Shown: positions 1-10,564, counted from the stretch's first letter. The stretch: DNA of 64,000 bases from Bacillus vallismortis (GCF_004116955.1 NZ_CP026362.1:1900501-1964500), one strand, 5' to 3'. Translations and numbers: made by a program. Notes: generated by a model not told the origin, from the letters alone.

Positions 1-234
1 GCCGACAATAGCTTTTCTAAGCGGAAAACCTACCATTCTTTCAGCTTGGTCAAACGCTTTTCTAATAGAATGAACGGTTTCATCTATATCAACGATTGAG
101 CCTTTTTTCAACCCTTCAGACGGCACATTTCCCACACCGATAATATTTAGGGAATCATCTGTCATTTCTCCGACGATCACTTTTGTATTGGACGTACCGA
201 TGTCAAGACTGACGTAAAGTTCATTGTTGTTCAT
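1..234 (-). CDS. ftsA: Cell division protein FtsA, N-terminal part (cut by window edge)
   Basis: FtsA is the actin-like ATPase that anchors the FtsZ ring to the membrane. Exactly 78 codons are present, from the ATG at 232-234 to the window edge. The start MNNNELYVSLDIGTSNTKV carries the phosphate-1 loop of the actin fold (D11, G13, T14, N16 region). A strong ribosome binding site (AGGAGGTG) lies at about 241-248. The rest of the gene, including the C-terminal amphipathic helix, is outside the window. It follows sbp on the same strand after a 174-base promoter region. Confidence 0.96.
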   Translation of the reverse strand, partial: MNNNELYVSLDIGTSNTKVIVGEMTDDSLNIIGVGNVPSEGLKKGSIVDIDETVHSIRKAFDQAERMVGFPLRKAIVG

Positions 235-267
235 TCTATGGCACCTCCTCACATTTCGATCATTTCT

Positions 268-296
268 ATTCTATTATTTGCGGAACAACAATACAA
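268..296 (-). promoter_or_regulatory. Candidate SigA promoter of ftsA
   Basis: On the minus strand TTGTAT (291-296) and TAGAAT (268-273) are separated by 17 bases, giving a leader of about 28 bases before the ftsA start. The -10 is good and the -35 only fair. ftsAZ of B. subtilis is known to have more than one vegetative promoter here. Confidence 0.5.
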
Positions 297-378
297 TGAA
301 TGTGGCTTTACAAGTGTGTAACAAAAAATAACAACGGAATATTCCTTATGTGCTTTTCACATTTTATGTTTATTGAAA

Positions 379-407
379 ATATTCGTTATATCCTATGTAT
401 ATCCTCT
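379..407 (-). promoter_or_regulatory. Candidate SigH promoter of ftsA (ftsZ)
   Basis: The minus strand reads AGAGGATAT (399-407), 11 bases, then AACGAATAT (379-387). Both halves fit the SigH consensus RnAGGAwWW-N11-RnnGAATww at every position. B. subtilis ftsAZ is known to use a SigH promoter at the onset of sporulation, when polar FtsZ rings form. The -35 lies immediately beside the sbp stop codon (409-411). Confidence 0.8.
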
Positions 408-408
408 T

Positions 409-774
409 TTATATCACATTTTTTTTATTTTTTTTAGAAAGAGTCCACTTTGTTAGTAGATTTCTTCTGATCACGGCAATATTCTGAAATAATCTGACAC
501 CAAATGCGAATATACCTGCTAAATACAAGTCTACACCAAGATGGACTCCCAGAAAAGCTAAACTTATTGCCAATATAATATTAAAAAAGAAACCGGAAAC
601 AAATACCATTTCATTATATGTACCTTGTAAATGCGCCCTGATTCCGCCGATTAATGTATCAAGTGCGGCAAGCACCGCAAGCGATAAATAGTTCGAGTAT
701 TCACTCGGGATCGTTAAGTTTGTCATCAGTCCAATCGCAATTCCGAGCACCAGCCCCAGCACGGGCAGCCACAT
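409..774 (-). CDS. sbp: Small basic protein Sbp (DUF1290 membrane protein)
   Basis: A 121-residue protein with three to four hydrophobic segments (about 2-20, 27-45, 56-75, 80-98) and a strongly basic tail (RRNLLTKWTLSKKNKKNVI). The sequence matches Sbp, which lies directly upstream of ftsA in bacilli. Its molecular role is not established; position in the dcw cluster suggests an envelope or division role, which is inference. It follows ylxX by 17 bases and is probably cotranscribed with it. Confidence 0.9.
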   Translation of the reverse strand: MWLPVLGLVLGIAIGLMTNLTIPSEYSNYLSLAVLAALDTLIGGIRAHLQGTYNEMVFVSGFFFNIILAISLAFLGVHLGVDLYLAGIFAFGVRLFQNIAVIRRNLLTKWTLSKKNKKNVI

Positions 775-791
775 GACGGTTCTCCTCCTTT

Positions 792-1499
792 TCAGTCTTT
801 AAGCGGTGTTAGCTGTTGTACATCCAGTGGTCTGTCATATGCTTTTAATGTCAATTCGCTTTCAGATTTGCCGGCTTTTAATGCTAAATTTTCAGATGCA
901 AAGAGATCCTCAAGACCTGATCCCTTCACTCTGCTGTACAGCATGTCCGGATCTTCGGCAAGCACATTTACTGTTAAAGGATAATCGTCAAGGTCGTATC
1001 CGTCTATTTTCGTTGTGCCATTTATATCCCTAATGACCGTATGATTCACAACTCTTCGCTCATTAATCGAGATATGCTCTGCACCAAAGGAGTTAAGTTC
1101 ATTGATCAGCTTTTTCAGCAAATCCGGAGGCGGATTTTCAATCGGCTCTCCTGTTAAGCTTTCAGAAAAAAGCGGGGATATGGTGATGACAATTCCGCTA
1201 CCTGTTATATCGGTCATGCCGGCTGTTTTTTTTAAGGTTTGCAGTGTATTATTAAGCGCGGTTTCTTTTGCCATTTCTTTCGTTTGCGAATAGCTATTCA
1301 GTAATTTATCATATTTGTTTATTTCATCCAGCAGCTTTTCCTGCTTCTTCTGCTCTGATGTCAGTTCTTCCCTTATATCCCACATATCTCTCGTATCACG
1401 GACTTGAGGGCGTTTTAACGAGTTAAACTGAACAGATATCATGAGCCCGAAGATGACCATAAGCACACTGATGCTCATGAAGGAACGCTTTATTTTCAA
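792..1499 (-). CDS. ylxX: DUF881 membrane-anchored protein YlxX
   Basis: 235 residues: a short cytoplasmic start, one membrane segment (about 7-25), a coiled-coil stretch (about 40-90) and a C-terminal DUF881 domain (about 95-235). The same architecture is found in its neighbour YlxW, so the two look like tandem duplicates. DUF881 proteins cluster with divIB and ftsA in many Gram-positives, but no biochemical activity is known to me. Tight spacing to ylxW and sbp indicates one operon. Confidence 0.88.
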   Translation of the reverse strand: MKIKRSFMSISVLMVIFGLMISVQFNSLKRPQVRDTRDMWDIREELTSEQKKQEKLLDEINKYDKLLNSYSQTKEMAKETALNNTLQTLKKTAGMTDITGSGIVITISPLFSESLTGEPIENPPPDLLKKLINELNSFGAEHISINERRVVNHTVIRDINGTTKIDGYDLDDYPLTVNVLAEDPDMLYSRVKGSGLEDLFASENLALKAGKSESELTLKAYDRPLDVQQLTPLKD

Positions 1500-1522
1500 T
1501 CTGTTTCACCCGCTTTTTACAG

Positions 1523-2218
1523 TCATTCCTTCGTTTTCAGAATCGGTTTTATTTGTACGTTTTTCTTTTTTTCTGCAGAAACAGAAATATGATCCATTGA
1601 CAGCTGATTGATCAAACCGCCTGCTATATTTAATGAAGGCAACAGGACATCAGGATCTCCAATAGCGGATATCGTAAAGGGAGCGGGATGCTGCACTCCG
1701 TCTACCGTTACAACAGGACCGTTGCACTTGATATAGGAATCATGTGTCAAACGCTGGCCATTAACAGCAACGGCCGCCGCACCCGAAATATAGAGTTCGT
1801 TTACCACTTGAAAGATATGGCTTTCGTGAACGATGTAACTGTTCACATTCTCCCCTTCCGGTATGTAGGACGCATCTTCCAAGGTCACCTGAACACCCTC
1901 TCCCTGCACACCGACTTCCCCAATATACATTCTGTATTTTTCTGTATCTTCCAGGACGTTATAGTATTCCGTCTTTTCTTTCTTCAGCTTTTTCTCTTCC
2001 TCACGGACTTTGTTTTGCTTTTGATACAATTCTTTTTCAAGATTTTTATTTTCTTTCTCCTGTTTCAACAGTTCATCTCTCAGCGCATATTCTTTTTTCC
2101 ACTCTTCCGGCCTAGCCGTGCCTGTCTCGTTTTCTTTGGTCGTTTGAAAAGAAAACGAAATCAAAAAGCCTGCGATCAGCATGATTAATGAAAGAAGGAC
2201 TGCTGATTTGCCCCTCAA
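1523..2218 (-). CDS. ylxW: DUF881 membrane-anchored protein YlxW
   Basis: 231 residues with an N-terminal membrane segment (about 7-24), a long charged coiled coil (about 40-95, rich in K and E) and a DUF881 domain (about 97-231). It is the paralogue of YlxX. Its start overlaps the divIB stop by four bases (2215-2218), so the two are likely translationally coupled. Function is not established; topology suggests an extracytoplasmic scaffold-like domain. Confidence 0.88.
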   Translation of the reverse strand: MRGKSAVLLSLIMLIAGFLISFSFQTTKENETGTARPEEWKKEYALRDELLKQEKENKNLEKELYQKQNKVREEEKKLKKEKTEYYNVLEDTEKYRMYIGEVGVQGEGVQVTLEDASYIPEGENVNSYIVHESHIFQVVNELYISGAAAVAVNGQRLTHDSYIKCNGPVVTVDGVQHPAPFTISAIGDPDVLLPSLNIAGGLINQLSMDHISVSAEKKKNVQIKPILKTKE

Positions 2219-3006
2219 TTTTCATCTTCCTTTTTAGCAGCTTTATCATTTTTTCCAAACTCTTCAAAATAGGTGGCAACTTCTAGATGAATAATTCCCT
2301 TTTTACTGCTGCTAAGCTGTGAAATGATAGAAGGGTACGTTTTCATTCGGTCTGCGAAGGTTTTTATAGACGCAGTGACAACATAACCGTCGTTCATGTA
2401 CAATTTAATACGGTTTTCATCCATTTTTACAGGTGTATAGTAAATTTCTGAAATTGACTGACTTAAAGAATCTGACAAGGAATTAAGCTGTTTGGCCATT
2501 TGAGACCGTTTTTTCGCGTTAGTCCAATTCACCAAAATCGGCCCGGCATCATCCGGCGTTACTTCGGTTGGCAGAACAGAACCATTTTCAAGCACTTCAT
2601 AGTACACATTGTTTTTTTGTAAATAAGCAATCGCCTTATATTCTTTGATTTCAATGTTAATTTTATTAGGAAGCGATTTGCTGATCACCGCTTTTTTCAC
2701 TAATTTATTTTGCTGAATCTTCTCTTCTGTTTTTTTCTTGTCCAAACTCCAAAACTCAGTATCTCCGCTGTTAATATCGGAAAGGTCGATAATTTCCTTT
2801 TTGGATACATTCTCATTCCCTGTAACAGAGATTGTTGATACTTTACTGATTGGCGTCTGCAGGTACACGATGATCAACACCATCATAAAAAAGAGCATAA
2901 TAAAAGAAATGAGACGGCGGTTTGCCTTCTGTTTCCGCTGCTCTTTAATTTTGGGAATCCGTTCTTCAATGTTTACAATTTTTTCTCGGTCATGCCCCGG
3001 GTTCAT
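2215..3006 (-). CDS. divIB: Cell division protein DivIB (FtsQ family)
   Basis: Bitopic division protein of 263 residues. It has a basic cytoplasmic tail, a membrane segment at about 32-52, then a POTRA-like domain (about 53-122, starting ISKVSTISVTGNENVSKKEI) and the beta domain to about 230. In B. subtilis DivIB works with FtsL and DivIC to regulate septal PBP2B and FtsW. It follows murB after a hairpin-containing gap and overlaps ylxW by four bases. Confidence 0.95.
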   Translation of the reverse strand: MNPGHDREKIVNIEERIPKIKEQRKQKANRRLISFIMLFFMMVLIIVYLQTPISKVSTISVTGNENVSKKEIIDLSDINSGDTEFWSLDKKKTEEKIQQNKLVKKAVISKSLPNKINIEIKEYKAIAYLQKNNVYYEVLENGSVLPTEVTPDDAGPILVNWTNAKKRSQMAKQLNSLSDSLSQSISEIYYTPVKMDENRIKLYMNDGYVVTASIKTFADRMKTYPSIISQLSSSKKGIIHLEVATYFEEFGKNDKAAKKEDEN

Positions 3007-3060
3007 TGCCTGTTCACCTCATTCAAATGAAACAGCTGTTAAAAGTCTGTCTATTCCAAA

Positions 3061-3088
3061 ACAAACGGCATACTATGATGCCGTTTGT
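3061..3088 (-). terminator. Hairpin between murB and divIB
   Basis: An 11-base perfect inverted repeat (3061-3071 and 3078-3088) with a 6-base loop. On the minus strand it is followed by TTT after a T-rich arm. It may be a weak terminator or attenuator that lowers divIB expression relative to murB. Confidence 0.55.
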
Positions 3089-3135
3089 CGTTTGCTTACA
3101 GTATATCATATGAACAGCTTCAGTCAGAACTTGAA

Positions 3136-4047
3136 TCAGCGATTTTCACCGATGATTTCAACCTCTGTGTGCATATCAATCTCGTATTTTTCACGGATTG
3201 TCTTTTTCACATGGTCAATGAGATCAAGCACATCTTTTGCTGATGCGCCGCCCGCATTGACGATGAAGTTTCCGTGCATCTCCGATATCTTTGCACCGCC
3301 GATTTGATATCCTTTTAAGCCTGCTTTTTCTACAAGGTTTCCGGCGTGATTCGGAAGCGGGTTTCTGAATATGCTTCCCGCACAAGGGCTTGAATACGGC
3401 TGTGTATTTTTTCTGTAGTCTTTATTGCTTTGCATTTGCTGAACGATTGATTCCTTATCCTTCTGCTCCAGTTGCAGAACAGCTTCTAGGCAAACGCCCG
3501 GGCGTTTCTTTTGCAATACAGAAGTTCTGTAGCTGAAATCCATCTGCTCATTGGTCAGCCACTCAATCGTACCGTCTTCAAATAAAATATGTGCTTTAAC
3601 GAGGATTTCGCTCATATCAGAACCGTGAGCGCCGGCATTCATATAAACCGCTCCGCCGACTGATCCTGGAATACCCGCAGCAAATTCCAAACCAGACAGG
3701 CCTTTTTTGCTCAATGATGTGGCAAGACGGACCACGGAATAACCGCCTCCGACCGTCACTCGTTCCCCTTCAAGCTTCAGATGGTCAAGACCGGCACCCA
3801 GCTTAATCACTACGCCTCTGATTCCCTCATCTAAAACAAGAAGATTCGATCCGCGGCCGATGACTGTCCACTTCACATCATATTTTTTAATAACGTCCAT
3901 GATATCTTTGACAGCATCTACACTGCTTGGAATCACCAATACATCCGCAGGGCCGCCGATTTTCATCGTTGTATGATTCGCGAGCGGTTCATTTGCAAGG
4001 ACCTTGCCGACTTCGCGTTCTTTTAATTCCTGTATCACTTTCTCCAT
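3136..4047 (-). CDS. murB: UDP-N-acetylenolpyruvoylglucosamine reductase MurB
   Basis: FAD enzyme that reduces UDP-GlcNAc-enolpyruvate to UDP-MurNAc with NADPH, the second committed step of peptidoglycan synthesis. 303 residues from the ATG at 4047, which has GGAGGT at proper spacing; an ATG five codons upstream lacks a site. The FAD-binding fold is visible ([30 protein letters not shown]). The catalytic serine lies in the [10 protein letters not shown] motif and the glutamate near HTEVEIIG at the C terminus. This is the short type II form usual in Gram-positives. Confidence 0.97.
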   Translation of the reverse strand: MEKVIQELKEREVGKVLANEPLANHTTMKIGGPADVLVIPSSVDAVKDIMDVIKKYDVKWTVIGRGSNLLVLDEGIRGVVIKLGAGLDHLKLEGERVTVGGGYSVVRLATSLSKKGLSGLEFAAGIPGSVGGAVYMNAGAHGSDMSEILVKAHILFEDGTIEWLTNEQMDFSYRTSVLQKKRPGVCLEAVLQLEQKDKESIVQQMQSNKDYRKNTQPYSSPCAGSIFRNPLPNHAGNLVEKAGLKGYQIGGAKISEMHGNFIVNAGGASAKDVLDLIDHVKKTIREKYEIDMHTEVEIIGENR

Positions 4048-4077
4048 CGTAAACCTCCGCATTCCATTGCTTTTCTA

Positions 4078-5169
4078 TTATTTTTTCAATTCTTCGAGTA
4101 CGTTGTATAAACGGGCAGCCGCGTCAGGAACGCCGAGTGACTTTGTCCGTTCGCTCATTTCCTTTAACGTTTGCTCATTTAGCACAATCCGGTCAAGCGC
4201 AGCAATCAGCTTTTCTCCGGTAAGCTCTGTTTCTTTCAGAACAATCGCCGCATCTTGCTGGCCGAGAGATCTCGCATTGACCTCCTGGTGATTCGCTGTT
4301 ACGTATGGGCTTGGAATCAGCACACTCGGGATTCCAAGAGCAGTAATTTCAGCAATCGTCGTCGCACCGGCTCTGGCCACAATGACATCAATGGCCTTTA
4401 AATACTCCGGCATTTGATGAAGAAACGGCTTTGTGACCATATGATCAGCGGCACCTTTGGTTTTCAGCTCACTCATCACTTTTTCATAGTGAACTTCACC
4501 GGTAATATACAGCACTTGATAGTTTCTTGTTTTCAGCGCGTCCTGCATATCAATGACAGCACGGTTAATCGGTGCGGCGCCTCGGCTTCCGCCGAAAATT
4601 AAGACCGTTTTTTTCTCTTCAGAAAGCCCAAATTCAGCCATTGAACGGCCCGTCTTTATTGAGACGACTTCAGAGGCTCTCGGGTTTCCCGTAAATACAA
4701 CTTTCTCGTTAGGAAAATGTGATTTTGCTTCTTCAAAACAGATCGCTACTTTATTAACATATTTTGCAAGAAACTTATTCGTGATCCCTGGCAGGCTATT
4801 TTGTTCATGGACAATAGTCGGAATTCCCATTTTCGCTGCAGCATAGACAACCGGCCCGCATACGTAACCGCCCGTTCCAATGACGGCATCGGGCTTAAAT
4901 TCTGCTAAATACGATTTGCTCTTTTTTACACCCTTCAGAAAACGCATCACAGTTTTGACGTTTTCAAATGACAGCTTTCTTTTAAAGCCTGTAATTTCAA
5001 TTGAACGGAACGGTATATTCTCCCGCTCAACTATTTTTTTCTCCAGCCCGTTTTCTGTTCCGATATATAAAAATTCCACTTCAGGATGACGGCGTTGTAC
5101 TTCTTTAATAAAAGCAAGTGCAGGATAAATGTGTCCTCCAGTACCGCCTCCGCTTATTGCTATTCGCAT
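4078..5169 (-). CDS. murG: Lipid II-forming N-acetylglucosaminyltransferase MurG
   Basis: Membrane-associated GT28 transferase that adds GlcNAc from UDP-GlcNAc to lipid I. 363 residues with the N-terminal [13 protein letters not shown] loop (residues 7-19), the second G-loop GGSRGA and the C-terminal donor site around [22 protein letters not shown]. It lies 30 bases upstream of murB in the same operon and is preceded by a hairpin after spoVE. Confidence 0.97.
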   Translation of the reverse strand: MRIAISGGGTGGHIYPALAFIKEVQRRHPEVEFLYIGTENGLEKKIVERENIPFRSIEITGFKRKLSFENVKTVMRFLKGVKKSKSYLAEFKPDAVIGTGGYVCGPVVYAAAKMGIPTIVHEQNSLPGITNKFLAKYVNKVAICFEEAKSHFPNEKVVFTGNPRASEVVSIKTGRSMAEFGLSEEKKTVLIFGGSRGAAPINRAVIDMQDALKTRNYQVLYITGEVHYEKVMSELKTKGAADHMVTKPFLHQMPEYLKAIDVIVARAGATTIAEITALGIPSVLIPSPYVTANHQEVNARSLGQQDAAIVLKETELTGEKLIAALDRIVLNEQTLKEMSERTKSLGVPDAAARLYNVLEELKK

Positions 5170-5203
5170 ATCTCTTCCCCCAGTCTACGTTCTCTATAAC
5201 ATA

Positions 5204-5237
5204 GCGATAACCCTGTTTTGTTGGACAGGGTTATCGC
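5204..5237 (-). other. Strong hairpin between spoVE and murG
   Basis: A perfect 13-base inverted repeat (5204-5216 and 5225-5237) with an 8-base loop. Neither strand has a T-run after it, so it is not a standard terminator. It could stabilise or delimit processed mRNAs, or act as a partial attenuator between spoVE and murG. Confidence 0.6.
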
Positions 5238-5289
5238 ATCAATTGTTTCCCAGCTTCCTGTTTCATAGGACGCTTAGCAATACATTCCA

Positions 5290-6390
5290 CTAATACCTCG
5301 AGTATCGGCTCACGTTCAGCAGAACGCCGACTGCCATCAGCATCAAGGTCAATGAAGAACCTCCATAGCTCAAAAACGGCAGCGTGATGCCTGTTACCGG
5401 AATAAGGCCTGTTACTACACCTATATTAATCATGACTTGAATGGCAATCATTGAAATAATGCCGACTGCGACAAAGCTTCCGTACAAATCAGGCGCACCG
5501 AGCGCAATTCTGATCCCTCTCCACAGCAGAACGCTGAAGAGGAGCAAAATAAGGGTTCCCCCGATAAAGCCAAGTTCCTCTGACAGTATGGCGAAAATAA
5601 AGTCTGTTTGCGGCTCAGGCAAATAAAAGAACTTCTGTCGGCTTTGCCCAAGCCCCATTCCGAACAATCCGCCGGGCCCCACTGCATAAAGCGACTGAAT
5701 GATTTGGAAACCGCTGCCGAGCGGATCTTCCCATGGATTTAAGTAGGAGGTAATCCGCTTTATCCGATATGGAGCTGATAGGACGAGCCCAACAAATCCG
5801 CTGAGTCCGATGAGCCCGAGAAAGACGAAATGGGCGATGCGCGCGCCGGCCACAAAAATCATGACAATACAAGTTCCGACCATTACTGTCCCCGTTCCAA
5901 GGTCAGGCTGGCACATGATAATCAAAAAAGCTGAAAACACAATGCCAAGTGCCGGGACAAACCCCCGTTTGAATGATGTTATGTTTTTTTGCTTTTCAGA
6001 GAGAAATTTAGCAAGGAATGCAATCATCGCAAGCTTCATAAACTCTGAAGGCTGTATGCTGAATGCTCCGACTCCGATCCAGCTTCTGGAGCCATTCCGC
6101 ACCATGCCGACGCCTGGTATCAAAACAAGCACCAGGAGGAAAAAGCAGATAACCATCAGTAATTTGGACCATGTCCTCCAAGTCCAATAATCAACATTCA
6201 TGATAAAAAACATGGCAATGACGCCGATCCCCGCAAACAGAAGCTGCCGTTTCGCGAAAAAGAAAGAGTCGTCAAATTTATAATCCGCCCATACAGCACT
6301 CGCACTGTACACCATAATTAATCCGATTGTTAATAATAATAACGTAATGATGACCAATAACAAATCAGGCGATGTTTTTTTAGTAGTCAA
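5290..6390 (-). CDS. spoVE: SEDS peptidoglycan glycosyltransferase SpoVE (spore cortex)
   Basis: Polytopic SEDS protein (10 hydrophobic segments expected) that polymerises cortex peptidoglycan with SpoVD. The SEDS signatures are present: SIQPSEFMKLAMIAFLAKF, CQPDLGTG and TLPFLSYGGSS near the end. I chose the TTG at 6390 (366 residues), because GGGGTG lies about 9 bases before it. The GTG at 6402 would overlap that site. It sits between murD and murG, while the vegetative paralogue FtsW is at 42593-43804. Confidence 0.95.
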   Translation of the reverse strand: MTTKKTSPDLLLVIITLLLLTIGLIMVYSASAVWADYKFDDSFFFAKRQLLFAGIGVIAMFFIMNVDYWTWRTWSKLLMVICFFLLVLVLIPGVGMVRNGSRSWIGVGAFSIQPSEFMKLAMIAFLAKFLSEKQKNITSFKRGFVPALGIVFSAFLIIMCQPDLGTGTVMVGTCIVMIFVAGARIAHFVFLGLIGLSGFVGLVLSAPYRIKRITSYLNPWEDPLGSGFQIIQSLYAVGPGGLFGMGLGQSRQKFFYLPEPQTDFIFAILSEELGFIGGTLILLLFSVLLWRGIRIALGAPDLYGSFVAVGIISMIAIQVMINIGVVTGLIPVTGITLPFLSYGGSSLTLMLMAVGVLLNVSRYSRY

Positions 6391-6450
6391 AGCAACCGAC
6401 ACCCCAAGCTTAAAGTCATTAGGGCTGCCGATTTACTTCAAGACAAGCCC

Positions 6451-7806
6451 TTACTTAAGCATATGCACGGCATCTATAAACATGTCACCGCGTTCTTCAA
6501 ATGTTTTGAATTGATCCCAGCTCGCACACGCAGGTGACAGCAGGATGACATCGCCTTCATTTGAGAGCGCAAACGCCGCAGATACTGCTTGTTCAACATT
6601 ATCGACACGTTTGACATGTTGTATTCCCATCTCATTGCCGAGCTCCTCGAGTTTCGGTGCTGTCTGGCCAAATGTAAGCACCGCTTTGACATGCTTCATA
6701 TACGGTTTTAAATCATCAAAACCATTTCCGCGATCCAGTCCGCCCGCAAGCAGAATGACCGGTTTGTCAAATGCTGAAAGCGCCTTGGTTGTCGCCAAAA
6801 TGTTTGTTGCTTTACTGTCATTATAAAACTTGCGGTCTTTCACTGTTGTGACATATTGTAGACGGTGCTTCACGCCAGTAAAGCTTGTCAGCACCTTTTT
6901 GACAGCTTCGTTTGACACTCCTGCCGTTTTCACAACTGCGATGGCAGCTAGAATGTTCTCCATGTTATGAGTCCCGGGCAGCACAACTTCTTCAAGAGGA
7001 AGAATAGCTTCTCCGTTGAACATCAACATACCGTCTTTTGCGTAAGCGCCCTTTTCAAGCCTTTTGCTGACTGAAAAAGGAATGATGGCGGCTTTTCCGG
7101 CCTCAGCCAGCCGCACGACGGTTTCATCATCCTGGTTGACAACGGCTTTATCTGAAGCAGTCTGATGAAGGTACACTTTCTGTTTCGCTTTTTCATAGTT
7201 TTTTCGCGTATGGTGATAATCCAAATGAGCGTCAAATATGTTTAAAATCAAGCTGATTTCCGGTCTGAAAGCGTGTGTTCCCATCAGCTGAAACGATGAC
7301 AGTTCAGTAACGATCCATTCATCCCCATCAGCATGATAGGCAACCTCACTTGCGACTGTGCCGATGTTTCCGGCAATCAGTGCTTTTTGCGAGTCAGCTT
7401 TGAGCATTTCATAAATCAGCGTTGTCGTGGTCGTTTTTCCGTTTGATCCGGTAATCCCGATAAACTTGGCGTTTGTCAGGTAGTAAGCGAGCTCTATTTC
7501 CGTCCAAACCGGAATGCCTCTTTTTTCCGCTTCCTGTACCATAATATTTTCATAAGGAATGCCAGGATTTTTGATCAGAACCGTGATTTGATGCTGATCG
7601 AACAGAGAAACAGGATGCTCTCCGCAAACAACCTCAATTCCTTTTTCAGAAAGCTTTTGCGCTGGTTCGTTTTCTTCAAAAGGCTTTTGGTCATTGACTG
7701 CAACATAAATGCCCTTGTCATGAAGAATAGATGCCGCCGCATACCCGCTTTTCGCAAGTCCCAGGATTAAAAAATGCTGATTCTGTAAAAATTGATCGTT
7801 TTCCAC
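6451..7806 (-). CDS. murD: UDP-N-acetylmuramoyl-L-alanine:D-glutamate ligase MurD
   Basis: Cytoplasmic Mur ligase adding D-glutamate to UDP-MurNAc-L-Ala with ATP. 451 residues, with the P-loop GITGSNGKT at 117-125, the conserved HLDYH segment around residue 194, and the C-terminal ligase domain ([17 protein letters not shown]). The start abuts the mraY stop directly (7806/7807), indicating tight coupling. Confidence 0.97.
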   Translation of the reverse strand: MENDQFLQNQHFLILGLAKSGYAAASILHDKGIYVAVNDQKPFEENEPAQKLSEKGIEVVCGEHPVSLFDQHQITVLIKNPGIPYENIMVQEAEKRGIPVWTEIELAYYLTNAKFIGITGSNGKTTTTTLIYEMLKADSQKALIAGNIGTVASEVAYHADGDEWIVTELSSFQLMGTHAFRPEISLILNIFDAHLDYHHTRKNYEKAKQKVYLHQTASDKAVVNQDDETVVRLAEAGKAAIIPFSVSKRLEKGAYAKDGMLMFNGEAILPLEEVVLPGTHNMENILAAIAVVKTAGVSNEAVKKVLTSFTGVKHRLQYVTTVKDRKFYNDSKATNILATTKALSAFDKPVILLAGGLDRGNGFDDLKPYMKHVKAVLTFGQTAPKLEELGNEMGIQHVKRVDNVEQAVSAAFALSNEGDVILLSPACASWDQFKTFEERGDMFIDAVHMLK

Positions 7807-8781
7807 TTATAACCACACCTCGATGTAAATTCCTAAAACGGCAAGCAAAAGTCCCGCAGCCCAAAACGTTACGACCACTCTCCATTCAGACCAGCCGACA
7901 AGCTCATAATGGTGATGTAATGGACTCATTTTAAAGATTCGTTTACCTGTCGTTTTAAAGCTGATGACCTGCAGAATAACCGATAATGTCTCGATAACGA
8001 ATACACCGCCGATGATAACCAGCAGGATCTCTAATTTCGTTAAAATAGCAATGGTAACAATGGCTCCTCCCAATGCCAGCGATCCCGTATCTCCCATAAA
8101 AACTTTGGCCGGATGAGCATTAAATACGAGGAAGCCCAGCACCGCTCCGACGACGGCAACTGAGAAAATCGCTACGTCATATTGAGACTGATTCCATGCC
8201 AGGATGGCAAAGGCGCCAAAAGCAATCGCAGCTGTGCCGGATAATAAACCGTCAAGACCGTCAGTCAGGTTAACTGCATTTGATCCGCCGACAAGCATAA
8301 ATAGCACCAGGATAAAGTAAGCCCACCCAAGATCAAATGATAAGTCAGTTCCAGGCACGCGAATGTCCGTCGCAAAATTGTAGTAATGGTACACGGCATA
8401 AAATACAATCGCAATGATAATTTGTCCGATCAGTTTTTGCTTTGACGTCAATCCAAGGTTGCGCTTCATGACGACCTTGATGTAATCATCTAAAAAGCCA
8501 AGCAAACCGTAGCCGAGTGTTACAAATAGAAGCAGCACCATTTCCGGGCTTATTTCTGAAAACTTCTGTGTCATCACAATTGTTGTCACAATAATAGAAA
8601 GTATGATCATGACCCCGCCCATTGTCGGCGTCCCTGATTTTTTTTGATGTGATTTCGGTCCTTCTTCTCTAATACTCTGGCCGAATTTTAATCTTCTTAA
8701 AAACGGAATAAGAATCGGAGAGAGCAGAACACTAATTAAAAACCCCATTAAAATTGTAAACAGAATGACTTGCTCAAGCAT
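7807..8781 (-). CDS. mraY: Phospho-N-acetylmuramoyl-pentapeptide transferase MraY
   Basis: Integral membrane enzyme that transfers phospho-MurNAc-pentapeptide to undecaprenyl phosphate, giving lipid I. 324 residues, ten hydrophobic segments. Signature motifs seen: [10 protein letters not shown] near residue 47, [37 protein letters not shown] and the HHHYE motif near residue 290. It lies between murE and murD. Confidence 0.97.
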   Translation of the reverse strand: MLEQVILFTILMGFLISVLLSPILIPFLRRLKFGQSIREEGPKSHQKKSGTPTMGGVMIILSIIVTTIVMTQKFSEISPEMVLLLFVTLGYGLLGFLDDYIKVVMKRNLGLTSKQKLIGQIIIAIVFYAVYHYYNFATDIRVPGTDLSFDLGWAYFILVLFMLVGGSNAVNLTDGLDGLLSGTAAIAFGAFAILAWNQSQYDVAIFSVAVVGAVLGFLVFNAHPAKVFMGDTGSLALGGAIVTIAILTKLEILLVIIGGVFVIETLSVILQVISFKTTGKRIFKMSPLHHHYELVGWSEWRVVVTFWAAGLLLAVLGIYIEVWL

Positions 8782-8891
8782 TGTCCTTTTCTCCTCCTGT
8801 TTCTTTCAAACGACATACGTAGTTATCATATTCATGATTTTTTTCCATATGAGAAATCTTTTCAAGCTCCATTATTCAATAACACTCTTTC

Positions 8892-10376
8892 CTATGAATT
8901 TGTCTTATTCTTATTGAGTTCGACAATCGCTCTCGCCGCCACTTCAGCATCGTCAAAATCGAAAGTTTTGTTTCCGATCTGCTGATAGGTTTCATGTCCT
9001 TTTCCTGCAATGAGGACTACGTCGCCTTTTTTGGCATTGGCAATCGCGAAAAAGATCGCCTGTTCGCGGTTTGCAATGCTATGGTAGTATGCGTTCTCTA
9101 CTCCGGCTTCCATATCTCTTAAAATCGCGCGAGGATCTTCACTTCTCGGGTTATCTGAAGTAAAAATCGGCTCGTCAGACAGCTCCACAGCGATTTTAGC
9201 CATTTTCGGGCGTTTCGACTTATCTCTGTCTCCCCCGCAGCCGACAACGACAAAGAGCTTTCCTTCTGTCATGTCTTTGCATGTTTTCAGGACATTTTCA
9301 AGGCTGTCCGGTGTGTGCGCGTAATCAACAATAACCGGAAACTCCTGCTGCTGATTCACCAATTCAAATCGGCCTCTTACACCATGCAATTCTTGAACCG
9401 CTTCAGTGATCGTTTCAAACGGTATGCCTGCTGCAATACATGTTGTAACAGCTGCCAGCACGTTATACACGTTAAACTGTCCAACGAGCGACATGGTGAT
9501 ATGTTTAGTGCCTTTGTTGGTCACAAGATCAAAGCTTGTGCCCTGTGCCGTGATCGTGATGTTTTTCGCCATTACATCAGCGTTGTTTTTTATTCCGTAT
9601 GTAGAAATATGCGCTGCGGTCACCTTTTCAAAATAAGCGCTCGCCTCATCGTCAGCGTTCAGTACGGCACACTTTGGACGTTCATGGTTGAAAGCCCCGC
9701 CCAGCTGAGAAAAGAGCAGGCTTTTTGCCTGTCGGTACTCATCCATCGTTTTATGATAGTCCAGATGGTCCTGCGTTAAATTCGTAAACACGGCAATGTC
9801 ATAATCACAGCCATGAACACGTCCTAAAGACAATGCGTGAGAAGAAACTTCCATGATGGCAGTGTCAACTTGCTTGTCATTCATTTTCTTAAACGTTTTC
9901 TGCAGCGTGACGCTTTCAGGTGTCGTGTTTTTAACGGGAAGTGTTTCATCGCCGATTTTCATGTACATGGTGCCGATCAAGCCTGTGCGTTTTCCCGCTT
10001 TTTTCAGAATCTCATCAACCATGTGGGTCGTTGATGTTTTTCCGTTTGTGCCAGTTATCCCGATCAGCTGAAGCTTCTTAGTCGGCTGTCCGTAAAACGC
10101 ATCAGACAGAACGCTGAGCGCCCGCAGTGACTGCCGGACAATAATGACAGGCACATCCACATCAAGCTCTCTTTCTGCCACAATAGCCGCTGCGCCGCTT
10201 TCTACTGCTTTTTGGGCAAAATCATGTCCATCCACCGTATACCCTTTTACACATACAAAAAGACTCCCTTTCTTTACTTCCCTGGAGTCCATCTCAATTG
10301 AAGTTATTTCAGGGTCTTGTGAGTCGTTTACAGAAGGTTCGGTTGTTAAGTATCGTAGCAGCTTTGTTAGTTTCAT
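8892..10376 (-). CDS. murE: UDP-MurNAc-tripeptide synthetase MurE (meso-diaminopimelate adding)
   Basis: Mur ligase that adds the third stem residue. 494 residues with P-loop GITGTNGKT (106-114). The DNPR motif at 408-411 marks specificity for meso-diaminopimelate rather than lysine, as expected for Bacillus. It is separated from spoVD by 174 bases that include the spoVD terminator, so it probably has its own promoter. Confidence 0.97.
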   Translation of the reverse strand: MKLTKLLRYLTTEPSVNDSQDPEITSIEMDSREVKKGSLFVCVKGYTVDGHDFAQKAVESGAAAIVAERELDVDVPVIIVRQSLRALSVLSDAFYGQPTKKLQLIGITGTNGKTSTTHMVDEILKKAGKRTGLIGTMYMKIGDETLPVKNTTPESVTLQKTFKKMNDKQVDTAIMEVSSHALSLGRVHGCDYDIAVFTNLTQDHLDYHKTMDEYRQAKSLLFSQLGGAFNHERPKCAVLNADDEASAYFEKVTAAHISTYGIKNNADVMAKNITITAQGTSFDLVTNKGTKHITMSLVGQFNVYNVLAAVTTCIAAGIPFETITEAVQELHGVRGRFELVNQQQEFPVIVDYAHTPDSLENVLKTCKDMTEGKLFVVVGCGGDRDKSKRPKMAKIAVELSDEPIFTSDNPRSEDPRAILRDMEAGVENAYYHSIANREQAIFFAIANAKKGDVVLIAGKGHETYQQIGNKTFDFDDAEVAARAIVELNKNKTNS

Positions 10377-10526
10377 CGTATCAAACCTCTCAACATTCTA
10401 ATTCGTTCTTTTTATCATTGAAGTCACGTCAAATGATGTGATAATGATTTTAAGCATACAGTTCATATTTTAGCGTAAATAAAAGGATACATCCAGCTAA
10501 TCTTGAAAGATATCAGCATTTTTCTG

Positions 10527-10564
10527 CAATAAAATAATAGGCAGCCCGAATCAATCGGCTGCCT
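10527..10564 (-). terminator. Terminator of spoVD
   Basis: Minus-strand stem AGGCAGCC (10557-10564) with GGCTGCCT (10539-10546), followed by an A/T tail with TTTT. The left arm overlaps the last spoVD codons and the stop lies in the loop. It separates spoVD from murE. Confidence 0.75.

Noticed and set aside
1688..2188. 166-codon open frame on the plus strand
   Set aside because: Lies wholly opposite ylxW, has no ribosome site, and its protein is the low-complexity antisense of a coiled coil.
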